From an uncultured Pseudomonadota bacterium (lineage in GTDB: Bacteria > Pseudomonadota > Gammaproteobacteria > Burkholderiales > SCOH01), in assembly GCA_937863215.1 (NCBI GenBank), contig CALMFQ010000532.1, positions 1 to 7,427 on the forward strand: a stretch of DNA of 7,427 bases, written 5' to 3'. The translations under genes and the position numbers were made by a program. The notes under the pieces are model-generated. The model was not told the origin of the DNA. It searched no databases and worked only from the letters and a program-made list of their open reading frames with translations. Below, piece after piece: positions 1 through 6,647 of this stretch (positions are counted from its first letter, which is position 1; each line of letters starts with the position of its first letter).

Positions 1-1032
<1,032 letters not shown>

Positions 1033-1045
1033 GTGGGCGCTCCAC

Positions 1046-1071
1046 AGGTTAAGTGTAAAAACACGGAACCT
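1046..1071. repeat. Interrupted inverted repeat in the gltB leader
   Basis: Outer arms AGGTT (1046-1050) and AACCT (1067-1071) and inner arms GTGT (1053-1056) and ACAC (1061-1064) pair perfectly around an AAAA loop, with a 2-by-2 mismatch between them. It lies just upstream of the gltB Shine-Dalgarno sequence (1043-1040) and close to the predicted transcript start. It could be a 5' leader hairpin or a dyad operator; the sequence does not decide between them. Confidence 0.5.
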
Positions 1072-1074
1072 TGG

Positions 1075-1103
1075 AGACTACTCCGACATGCCTGTCAACT
1101 CAA
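1075..1103 (-). promoter_or_regulatory. Candidate sigma-70 promoter of gltB
   Basis: On the minus strand, TTGAGT (1103-1098; 4 of 6 to consensus) and TAGTCT (1080-1075; 3 of 6) are separated by exactly 17 bases. Transcription would begin near 1068, giving a leader of about 36 bases. A perfect TTGACA hexamer overlaps at 1098-1093 but has no -10 at a normal distance. This is a candidate by inspection only. The intergenic region 1033-1191 must hold the gltB promoter unless gltB is transcribed through from the transposase gene. Confidence 0.3.
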
Positions 1104-1191
1104 GCGTTAATAAATAGGGTCGGATACAATAAAAGCAATAAACGGCGACGTTACCAAAACAATTAGGGACACATCAACAAGAGCTAGCCGA

Positions 1192-1890
1192 TCAAGGTGT
1201 TGCCGGAGGTTTGCGTGGCCGGCCGCGCGGTCGCTGCACCAGGCGACGCCCGATGTTCGCCTGCAGTCGCTCGCCCAGCGCTGCGGACATCAGCGCCCAG
1301 CCCTTGTGCATGGCGGCGGCAATGCTCTGCAACGCATGCTGCGACAGCCCATCCTGCAGCCGTGCGCGCCACGCCGCTTCGCGCTCGAACGGCGTGTTGC
1401 CGAGCGCCCAGAACAGCTTGTGATCGGAAATCAGCGGATCGGTACGCAATCCCAGATGGTGGCGCACGCTCGACCAGAGATCGTCGTCGATACGGTTCAA
1501 GGCGCCATGCCGGGCGGCATGCGATTCAATCAGCAGCATGCAGTCGAGCAGATGCTGCTGCGGATCGATCACCGTGGCGCGAAAGCGCCCCGCCCACAGC
1601 CCGCCGTGCCGCTCGTGGCGGCGATTGTAGCCGGCGACATAGCGGCGCCCGAGCGCCTGCATCAGCAGGCTCAGGCCGTCATCGGTCGCCGGTGTGGCCA
1701 GCAGGTGCAAATGATCGGCCGCCAGGGTATAGGCATGAATTGCAACCTGATGCGTGCGCGCCGCTTCGCGCAGGCAATCCAGCAGTGCCTGCCGGTCCTG
1801 ATCGTCGCGTGCCAGCAATTGTCCGTCGTGCACCCGCTGCACCAGCAGATGCGGCCAGCCGGCGGCCTGTAGCCGCGGTAAGCGCGCCAT
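1192..1890 (-). CDS. REP-associated tyrosine transposase (RAYT, IS200-like family) lacking the catalytic tyrosine
   Basis: A 232-residue protein of the Y1/HUH transposase family (Y1_Tnp, RAYT type), single-domain enzymes that cut and join single-stranded DNA at REP hairpins. The family N-terminus MARLPRL is followed by QRVHDGQ, IHAYTLAADHLHLLATP with the HUH motif at His60-Leu-His62, MQALGRRYVAGYNRRHERHGGLWAGRF (residues 77-103), WSSVRHHLG, and a C-terminal RPRGRPRK tail. Family members usually carry RYIELNPVRAG after the LLxC block; here it reads LLIESHAARHG, so the expected nucleophilic Tyr is Leu120 (codon CTG, 1533-1531). Strand cleavage by the normal mechanism is therefore doubtful, although the frame is intact. 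The ATG at 1890 fits the family start; a weak GGGA lies 10 bases upstream. The gene lies 94 bases after the REC-EAL stop, on the same strand, and could be read from that gene's promoter. The family call is firm; DNA-cleaving activity is uncertain. Confidence 0.88.
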   Translation of the reverse strand: MARLPRLQAAGWPHLLVQRVHDGQLLARDDQDRQALLDCLREAARTHQVAIHAYTLAADHLHLLATPATDDGLSLLMQALGRRYVAGYNRRHERHGGLWAGRFRATVIDPQQHLLDCMLLIESHAARHGALNRIDDDLWSSVRHHLGLRTDPLISDHKLFWALGNTPFEREAAWRARLQDGLSQHALQSIAAAMHKGWALMSAALGERLQANIGRRLVQRPRGRPRKPPATP

Positions 1891-1922
1891 TTCGCATGAA
1901 TCCCGTTGAGTTGATGAACAGC

Positions 1923-1937
1923 GCCGCCAGCGGCGGC
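1923..1937. repeat. GC-rich perfect hairpin upstream of the RAYT gene (REP-like candidate)
   Basis: GCCGCC (1923-1928) and GGCGGC (1932-1937) are perfect complements around an AGC loop. It lies in the 94-base gap between the REC-EAL stop and the transposase start, 33 bases upstream of the latter. RAYT genes are typically flanked by GC-rich REP hairpins, so it may be a REP remnant. No second copy is evident on the downstream side of the gene (1033-1191), and no run of T follows on either strand to make it a terminator. Confidence 0.4.
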
Positions 1938-1984
1938 AGGCGCAATTGTGCCGCGTTGTGGGCGGATCGGGAAAGCGGCACCGC

Positions 1985-3196
1985 CTATTGCACCGGCGCG
2001 CGGCCGTTGCGCTCCAGCCAGCGCTGCATATTGTCGGCCGGCATCGGCTTGGCGAGAAAATAGCCCTGCGCGCTGTCGCAGCCGGAAAACCGCAACATCT
2101 GCCAGTCTTCGGCGTTTTCCACTCCCTCGGCAACGGTGGTGACGCGCAGCCGGCGCCCCATGTCGATGGCGCTGTGCAGGATCGCCGCCAGCTGCGGCCG
2201 GCGCGCGGCACCGTGGATGATGGAACGGTCGATTTTCAGCTCGGACAGCGGAATCTGGCTCAGTTGCTGCAACGAGGAAAAACCGGTGCCAAAATCGTCC
2301 ACCGCCAGATGAAAACCCTTCAGCCGCAGCCGTGCCATGGTTTCCAGCGATTGCGACAGGTTCGACAGCATTGCCGATTCGGTCACCTCCAGCATCACCA
2401 TCGACGGCGGCACCTCATGCCGCGCCGCCATGTCGGCGACGATGTCGGCAAAATCGGCTTTTGCCAGCGATTGCGCCGCAACATTCACCGATACGCGCAG
2501 ATACAGGCCACGCCGGAGCCATTTACTGCATTCGGCAAACGCCTTGCCGAACATGACCACCGTGAGCATGTCAAGCAGACCGTGCCGCTCGGCCATGGGC
2601 AGGAAATCCTGCGGCTGTACCATGCCATGCAGCGGATGCTTCCAGCGCACCAGCGCTTCGGCACCGTATACCGAGCGATCGGCAACCGACGCCTGTGGCT
2701 GGAAAAACACCGACAGCGCGCAGCCGGCAATGGCGTGCTGCAATTCTTCCAGATTGAACGGCGGCACGACGCTACCGGCATCGACGCTGCGTTCGCCGCT
2801 CTGCGGCCGATAGCGCGACAGCAGATCCACCAGCTTGTTGCTGCTGATCGGCTTGGCAATCGCCCCCAGCACCACCAGCCCGCGCATCTGCGCCATCGCG
2901 GCAACGGTGTTGAGCAACGAGTAATCGAGCGCCGACAGCACGATCAGATGCGTCACCAGCCGCTCTTCCGCCAGCAAGCGGATCAATTCGACACCGTCCA
3001 TTTGCGGCATGTCGAGATCGCAGATCGCCACCTGCGGCTTGTCTGCGGCGGCGCGTGCCAGCTGCAGCGCCTCCTGCCCGCCGCGCGCAGCCAGCACCGA
3101 CCTGACGCCGAGCGATTGACACAGGGCATGCAGGTAATGCAACTGCGATCCGCTGTCTTCCACCAGCAGAACATTCAGCGAGGCAAGCATGGACAT
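1985..3196 (-). CDS. Response regulator with C-terminal EAL domain, cyclic-di-GMP phosphodiesterase (RocR/PvrR-like)
   Basis: A cytoplasmic 403-residue protein predicted to hydrolyse cyclic-di-GMP to pGpG, controlled by phosphorylation. The REC domain (about 7-125) has acidic pocket Glu13-Asp14, phosphoacceptor Asp60 in CDLDMPQMDG, Ser88 and Lys115. The EAL domain (about 148-395) has Glu180 of the EAL motif, Asn238, Glu270, Glu273, Asp300-Asp301 in DDFGTGFSSL, Lys321, Glu357 and Gln377. As I recall the Pseudomonas RocR residues (E175, N233, E265, E268, D295, D296, K316, E352, Q372), every one falls here at a constant +5, so catalysis should be intact and the architecture RocR-like. There is no GGDEF or DNA-binding domain. 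The ATG at 3196 is the first available, since an in-frame stop lies at 3211-3209; ATG 3190 is the alternative, and neither has a strong Shine-Dalgarno. No histidine kinase is visible, so the partner lies elsewhere. It is divergent from the hydrolase gene. Confidence 0.93.
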   Translation of the reverse strand: MSMLASLNVLLVEDSGSQLHYLHALCQSLGVRSVLAARGGQEALQLARAAADKPQVAICDLDMPQMDGVELIRLLAEERLVTHLIVLSALDYSLLNTVAAMAQMRGLVVLGAIAKPISSNKLVDLLSRYRPQSGERSVDAGSVVPPFNLEELQHAIAGCALSVFFQPQASVADRSVYGAEALVRWKHPLHGMVQPQDFLPMAERHGLLDMLTVVMFGKAFAECSKWLRRGLYLRVSVNVAAQSLAKADFADIVADMAARHEVPPSMVMLEVTESAMLSNLSQSLETMARLRLKGFHLAVDDFGTGFSSLQQLSQIPLSELKIDRSIIHGAARRPQLAAILHSAIDMGRRLRVTTVAEGVENAEDWQMLRFSGCDSAQGYFLAKPMPADNMQRWLERNGRAPVQ

Positions 3197-3270
3197 GGAC
3201 GCCGTCTTTCATGGCAATGATTTGCCTCCATCGTAGTCGGCAATCGGCACAAATAAAAGCCAAATAAAAA

Positions 3271-3294
3271 CAGCAACTTGATTAGCAATTGCTG
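3271..3294. repeat. Dyad symmetry in the divergent intergenic region
   Basis: The 195-base gap between the divergent REC-EAL and hydrolase genes (3197-3391) is AT-richer than its surroundings. It contains CAGCAA (3271-3276) and TTGCTG (3289-3294) as inverted arms, and inside them the perfect 10-base palindrome AGCAATTGCT (3284-3293). This resembles a regulator site, but I recognise no regulator consensus. A perfect TTGACA on the minus strand (3337-3332) could serve the REC-EAL gene, though no good -10 follows at standard spacing. Confidence 0.35.
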
Positions 3295-3331
3295 ATACAC
3301 GGACAGATTATTCCGCCAGGATGAATGTCAC

Positions 3332-3361
3332 TGTCAAACGGCAAAATTCTTGTAGTACAAT
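3332..3361 (+). promoter_or_regulatory. Candidate promoter of the alpha/beta hydrolase gene
   Basis: TACAAT at 3356-3361 matches the -10 consensus at 5 of 6 positions and lies 30 bases before the hydrolase ATG, with an AGGAG ribosome binding site between (3382-3386). The expected -35 position (TGTCAA, 18 bases upstream) is poor, so an activator may be needed or the call may be wrong. Confidence 0.3.
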
Positions 3362-3391
3362 CCGACAACATTCAAAAATACAGGAGCCAAC

Positions 3392-4312
3392 ATGCTGCGT
3401 CGTCTATTGCTTGTCGCGTCGCTGACACTGACAGTTGCACTCGGCAGCGGCTGTTCGCAGGAAAATATCGTCGATTCGGCGCTGACGCTGGAACAGAAGG
3501 TTTCCCGGCTGGAGCGCAAGAGCATCCGGATCGATGACCACGAAATCGTCTACATGGAAGGCGGCAGCGGCCCGACCATCCTGATGCTGCACGGCATTAC
3601 CGCCGACTCCGGCAACTGGACCCGTTTCGCCCGGCATTTCAGCAACAACTACCACGTGATCATTCCCGATCTGCCCGGTTTTGGCCGCAGCAGCCGCATC
3701 GCCGACGCCAGCTACAGCGTGCCGAAGCAGACCGAGCGCGTGCGTGCGCTGATGCAGGCGCTCGGCGTCAGACAATTCCATCTGGTCGGCAATTCGATGG
3801 GCGGCTACATCGGCGCCTATTACGCCGCCACTCATCCGGACGAAGTGCTGACACTGGGTCTGTTCGACGCGGCCGGCGTCGATTCGCCGCAGAAGACCGA
3901 GTTCATGCAGCAGCTGTTTGCCGGCAACAATCTGATGCTGCCGCAAGACCGCGACGATTTCCGCCGCATACTGAAACTGGTAATGGAAGAACCACCGTTC
4001 ATTCCCGGCTACGTGCTGGATGTGCTGGGCGAGCGCGCAGTTGAGCACAAGGCGTTCAACGCCCGGATATTCGACGAATTGCGGCGCGAGGAGCTGAATC
4101 TGGCGCCACTGCTGCCGCAAGTGAAGGCGCCGACGCTGCTGCTGTGGGGCGGCAAGGACCGGATCATCGACATCAGCAGCATCCAGGTATTCCGGCAGAA
4201 CCTGACGCGGGCGAAAACCAGCGTAGTGGTGATGCCGGAGGTCGGCCACATCCCGATGCTGGAGCGCCCGGGCGAAACCGCGCGCCATTACCAGAGCTTC
4301 CTCGACTCCTGA
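3392..4312 (+). CDS. Alpha/beta hydrolase with lipoprotein-like signal peptide
   Basis: A 306-residue serine hydrolase (esterase or lipase-like) of the alpha/beta fold. The N-terminus MLRR plus the hydrophobic stretch to Leu17 and GSGCS make a signal peptide; Cys21 is the likely lipidated residue, though the lipobox is atypical (Gly at -3). After a linker to about residue 44 comes the hydrolase core: HG at 67-68 (oxyanion hole), DLPGFGRS at 93-100, nucleophile Ser135 in GNSMGG, Asp256 in WGGKDRIID, and His286 in VGHIPMLERP. The catalytic triad is thus complete. It is probably exported and membrane-anchored, acting on an ester substrate in the periplasm; the substrate cannot be told from sequence. 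The start is supported by AGGAG 5 bases upstream. The gene stands alone: it is divergent from the REC-EAL gene and its stop directly abuts the stop of xseA. A haloperoxidase- or C-C hydrolase-like activity is possible but has no specific support. Confidence 0.88.
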   Translation: MLRRLLLVASLTLTVALGSGCSQENIVDSALTLEQKVSRLERKSIRIDDHEIVYMEGGSGPTILMLHGITADSGNWTRFARHFSNNYHVIIPDLPGFGRSSRIADASYSVPKQTERVRALMQALGVRQFHLVGNSMGGYIGAYYAATHPDEVLTLGLFDAAGVDSPQKTEFMQQLFAGNNLMLPQDRDDFRRILKLVMEEPPFIPGYVLDVLGERAVEHKAFNARIFDELRREELNLAPLLPQVKAPTLLLWGGKDRIIDISSIQVFRQNLTRAKTSVVVMPEVGHIPMLERPGETARHYQSFLDS

Positions 4313-5674
4313 TCAGTCAGCCTGCGGCTCGACATCCGTCACTTTGACGCCGGCACGCCCTTTGGCCAGACGCAGGCGCAGCGTCTGCTCCGGCTGCAGT
4401 TGCGTCGCATCGCTGATCACACTGCCGTCGGCGGTCTCGACGATGCTGTAGCCACGCTGCAGCACCGCATCCGGGCTCAACTGCTGCAGTCGCAGCGCCA
4501 GATGCTGCAGCTGCAGCTGCGCCAGCTCCAGCCGCCGCTGCAAAGCGGTCTGCATGCGCTGCTGCAGTTGTCGCCGGCGCAACTGCAGCGTAGCGACATC
4601 CGGCCGCAGCTGCGGCAATCGCTGCGCTGCCGCCGCCACCCGCCATTCGGCCTGCTCGCTGCGCCGTTGCCATGCCTGACGCAAGCGCCCTTGCAGCTGG
4701 CGCAACAGCAAGCGCTGCTTTTCCAGCCGCTGGCCCGGATGCACCAGCCGGCGGGCGGCATAATCCAGCCGCTGCCCCCCGCTCTGCAGCGTACGTTCGA
4801 CATCGCGCGTCAGCCGCCGCAGCAATTGCTGCAGCCGCGCCGACAGCTCGACCCGGTTCGGGCTGGCCAGCTCAGCCGCCGCGGTGGGCGTCGGCGCACG
4901 CCGGTCGGCGACGAAATCGGCAATGGTGACGTCGGTTTCGTGGCCGACGCCGCTGATCACCGGCAATGGCGACGCGACAATCGCCCGCGCGACAACCTCC
5001 TCGTTGAACGCCCACAGATCCTCGATGCTGCCGCCACCGCGACAGACGATCAGCAGCTCGACCTCGGCGCGCTCACCGGCCTTGCGTAACGCCTGCGCGA
5101 TCTGCAGCGCCGCCCCCTCGCCCTGCACCGGCGTCGGGTACAACACCACCTCGATTCCCGGCATGCGCCGGCGCAAGGTGGTCAGTACATCGCGCAACGC
5201 CGCCGCCGCCGGCGAGGTGACAATGCCGATCCGGCGCGGAAATGCCGGCAATGCGCGCTTGCGCTCACTGGCAAACAGCCCTTCGGCAGCCAGCCTTGCC
5301 TTGAGCCGTTCGAATTGTTCGAACAGCGCACCCAGGCCGGCGCGGCGCATGAAATCGACATTCAGCTGGAATTCGCCGCGCGCCTCGTACAGCGCCGGCG
5401 TAGCGCGCAGCTCGACCTGCATGCCTTCCTGCGGACGGAAATCCAGCGCCATGGAGCGGCTGCGGAACATCACGCAACGCACCTGTGCCTGCTTGTCCTT
5501 AAGCGCGAAATACCAGTGGCCGGACGCGGCAACGGTAAGATTGGAAATCTCGCCCGCCACCCAGGCCAATGGCAGCGTTTGCTCCAGCAGCAAGCGCACC
5601 GAGCGGTTCAGCTCGGTTACGCTGAGAACACGCGGCGCAACCTGAGTCAAGCCATTTTGATCATTGACAGGCAT
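4313..5674 (-). CDS. xseA: Exodeoxyribonuclease VII large subunit
   Basis: A 453-residue catalytic subunit of exonuclease VII, which with several XseB copies degrades single-stranded DNA to oligonucleotides in mismatch repair and recombination. The N-terminal OB-fold DNA-binding domain (about 15-115) opens with VLSVTELNRSVRLLLE and contains WVAGEISNL. The nuclease domain (about 120-320) has GIVTSPAAAALRDV with Asp162, CRGGGSIEDLWAFN with Arg212, and ISGVGHETDVTIADFVADRRAPTPT with His245 and Asp248. These sit at a constant +7 from the E. coli catalytic residues as I recall them (D155, R205, H238, D241). Residues about 270-425 are a Leu/Gln/Arg-rich coiled coil expected to bind XseB, followed by RGYSIV near the end. 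Length matches the family (~450). The ATG at 5674 has only a weak GTGGA upstream. xseB is not in the window. The stop TGA abuts the convergent hydrolase stop. Confidence 0.97.
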   Translation of the reverse strand: MPVNDQNGLTQVAPRVLSVTELNRSVRLLLEQTLPLAWVAGEISNLTVAASGHWYFALKDKQAQVRCVMFRSRSMALDFRPQEGMQVELRATPALYEARGEFQLNVDFMRRAGLGALFEQFERLKARLAAEGLFASERKRALPAFPRRIGIVTSPAAAALRDVLTTLRRRMPGIEVVLYPTPVQGEGAALQIAQALRKAGERAEVELLIVCRGGGSIEDLWAFNEEVVARAIVASPLPVISGVGHETDVTIADFVADRRAPTPTAAAELASPNRVELSARLQQLLRRLTRDVERTLQSGGQRLDYAARRLVHPGQRLEKQRLLLRQLQGRLRQAWQRRSEQAEWRVAAAAQRLPQLRPDVATLQLRRRQLQQRMQTALQRRLELAQLQLQHLALRLQQLSPDAVLQRGYSIVETADGSVISDATQLQPEQTLRLRLAKGRAGVKVTDVEPQAD

Positions 5675-5733
5675 TTAATCCACAAGCGAAACAAAAGTGA
5701 CACACTCGAATCAGAGCCTTCACTCGAAATTAA

Positions 5734-5749
5734 CGATATTCTTATATCG
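5734..5749. repeat. AT-rich perfect inverted repeat upstream of xseA
   Basis: CGATAT (5734-5739) and ATATCG (5744-5749) are perfect arms around a TCTT loop. It ends one base before the next, larger inverted repeat. It lies in the presumed leader or promoter region of xseA. The function is unknown; it is too AT-rich for a standard terminator. Confidence 0.5.
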
Positions 5750-5750
5750 A

Positions 5751-5778
5751 TGATTTAATTGGCAAAAAAATTAAATCA
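5751..5778. repeat. 10-base-arm AT-rich inverted repeat, with overlapping second pairing
   Basis: TGATTTAATT (5751-5760) and AATTAAATCA (5769-5778) are perfect complements around an 8-base loop. A second perfect 8-base pairing, TTGGCAAA (5759-5766) with TTTGCCAA (5786-5793), uses part of the first structure, so the two folds exclude each other. The element could be a regulator site, a DNA-unwinding type element, or an RNA switch in the xseA leader; nothing in the sequence selects among these. Confidence 0.5.
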
Positions 5779-5797
5779 GCAAACATTTGCCAAACAA
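5770..5797 (-). promoter_or_regulatory. Candidate sigma-70 promoter of xseA
   Basis: On the minus strand TTGTTT (5797-5792; 3 of 6) and TTTAAT (5775-5770; 5 of 6) are 16 bases apart. Transcription would start near 5763, leaving a leader of about 90 bases that includes the 5734-5749 inverted repeat. An additional -10-like TATAAG lies at 5746-5741. Both are suggestions by eye. Confidence 0.25.
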
Positions 5798-5838
5798 GAT
5801 AAATCACTGTAAGGCCATTCAGTGCTTGCGCCTCGATA

Positions 5839-5879
5839 CTACCCACAAAATTATCCACAGGCGGCCGCAAATATTCACA
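5839..5879 (+). promoter_or_regulatory. DnaA-box cluster with one perfect box
   Basis: TTATCCACA at 5851-5859 is a perfect match to the classical DnaA box. In the same orientation are CTACCCACA (5839-5847, 7 of 9) and ATATTCACA (5871-5879, 8 of 9 to TTATNCACA). A further TAATCCACA (5676-5684, 8 of 9) lies beside the xseA start. AT-rich, hairpin-prone DNA (about 5730-5810) lies upstream. The cluster is in the 346-base gene-free gap between xseA and exbB, so DnaA control of either gene, or a DnaA-titrating site, is conceivable. Binding is not shown by sequence alone. Confidence 0.4.
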
Positions 5880-5905
5880 CAAGCAATGAATCTGTCTTCA
5901 CTTTT

Positions 5906-5940
5906 TTGCCGGCAAGCACATGGCGCAAAGCGCAAATGTG
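5906..5940. repeat. Two adjoining palindromes upstream of exbB
   Basis: TTGCCGGCAA (5906-5915) is a perfect 10-base palindrome. One base later an interrupted dyad begins: CACAT (5917-5921) with ATGTG (5936-5940), enclosing GCGC (5923-5926) and GCGC (5930-5933) around AAA. They lie just upstream of the candidate exbB promoter and are plausible operator sites. They do not resemble the Fur box I would expect for an iron-controlled exbB. Confidence 0.4.
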
Positions 5941-5952
5941 ACAACAGCATAC

Positions 5953-5981
5953 TTGCCGAACCGAACCCGAACGGCTAAAGT
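5953..5981 (+). promoter_or_regulatory. Candidate sigma-70 promoter of exbB-exbD
   Basis: TTGCCG (5953-5958) and TAAAGT (5976-5981) each match consensus at 4 of 6 and are separated by exactly 17 bases. Transcription would start near 5988, about 33 bases before the exbB start. The -35 and spacer contain three near-tandem copies of CCGAA (5956-5971). Confidence 0.4.
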
Positions 5982-6020
5982 TCAAACCTTCTGGAATCAG
6001 CCATCACTGGAGTCTGTAGC

Positions 6021-6629
6021 GTGTTCTCGATCATCCAAGCAGCGGGTTGGCCCATCTGGCCGTTGATCTTCGCCTCGATTGCCGCCGTCACCATCATCAT
6101 CGAGCGTTCGCTGTCGCTGCGCCAGGGCGTGGTATCTCCGGCCGGGCTGTTGCAGAAAGTGGTGCAGGAATACCGTGCCGGCACGCTGACCCAGGAAACC
6201 CTGACCAAGCTGCAGCACACCTCGCAACTGGGTCGCATCCTCGCAACCGGCCTGCGCGCTGTCAACAGCCCGCGCGACATTATGAAGGAATCGATCGAAG
6301 AAGCCGGCGCAGCCGTGGCTCACGATCTGAACCGTTTTCTCACCACCCTCGGTACGATTGCTTCGCTGGCACCGCTGATGGGCCTGCTCGGCACCGTTAT
6401 CGGCATGATCGAGATTTTCGGCGCACAGGCACCGACCGGCAACAATCCGGCACAGCTGGCGCACGGCATCTCGGTGGCACTGTACAACACCGCATTCGGT
6501 ATCATCGTCGCCGTACCGGCAATGGGCTTCTACCGCCACTTCCGCGGCCGCATCGATGCGCTGCTGGTGGACATGGAACAGCAGGCGATCAAGCTGGTGG
6601 AAGTCGTGCACGGCGACCGCAAGCTGTAA
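6021..6629 (+). CDS. exbB: MotA/TolQ/ExbB proton-channel family protein (ExbB)
   Basis: A 202-residue inner-membrane protein. With ExbD it forms the proton-driven motor that energises TonB-dependent outer-membrane transport, or acts as a Tol-type motor. Three membrane segments are visible: about 10-27 (ending at Glu28-Arg29), about 107-131 carrying the family signature LGTIASLAPLMGLLGTVIGM, and about 150-170 (ISVALYNTAFGIIVAVPAM). The large cytoplasmic part lies between the first two segments. The start is GTG, with GGAG (6009-6012) 8 bases before it; the first internal ATG would be Met88 and would remove the first membrane segment. It is followed 18 bases later by exbD, clearly one transcription unit. 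TolQ is the main alternative, but the short length and ExbD-lpxK context favour an ExbB-type (ExbB2) protein. No tonB is in the window. Confidence 0.92.
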   Translation: MFSIIQAAGWPIWPLIFASIAAVTIIIERSLSLRQGVVSPAGLLQKVVQEYRAGTLTQETLTKLQHTSQLGRILATGLRAVNSPRDIMKESIEEAGAAVAHDLNRFLTTLGTIASLAPLMGLLGTVIGMIEIFGAQAPTGNNPAQLAHGISVALYNTAFGIIVAVPAMGFYRHFRGRIDALLVDMEQQAIKLVEVVHGDRKL

Positions 6630-6647
6630 TCCGACTGGAGCCAAGCC

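Noticed and set aside
1192..2211. Long form of the transposase frame reaching back into the REC-EAL gene
   Set aside because: The frame simply stays open upstream. The family N-terminus (MARLPRL) begins at 1890, and the extra residues would overlap REC-EAL coding sequence and look like GC-rich noise.
1946..3220. A 424-codon plus-strand frame opposite the REC-EAL gene
   Set aside because: It is a His/Gln/Arg-rich antisense shadow. The minus-strand protein has every REC and EAL catalytic residue.
4440..4720. Tandem repeat array of CAGCTG/CTGCAG-like units at the 3' part of xseA
   Set aside because: The repetition follows from Leu/Gln codons in the coiled-coil region of the exonuclease; the units are irregular and coding.
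5787..5978. A 63-codon frame in the xseA-exbB gap
   Set aside because: It has a TTG start, no ribosome binding site and no recognisable features, and it runs over the DnaA boxes and palindromes, which look regulatory.
5675..6020. Chromosomal replication origin
   Set aside because: There is one perfect DnaA box with weaker ones and AT-rich DNA, but none of the usual origin neighbours (dnaA, dnaN, gidA, parAB) and too few strong boxes. It is kept only as a DnaA-related regulatory candidate.
5675..6020. Fur box controlling exbB-exbD
   Set aside because: I searched for the GATAATGATAATCATTATC pattern by eye. The AT-rich dyads here do not match it, and exbB-exbD units placed before lpxK are not necessarily iron-regulated.
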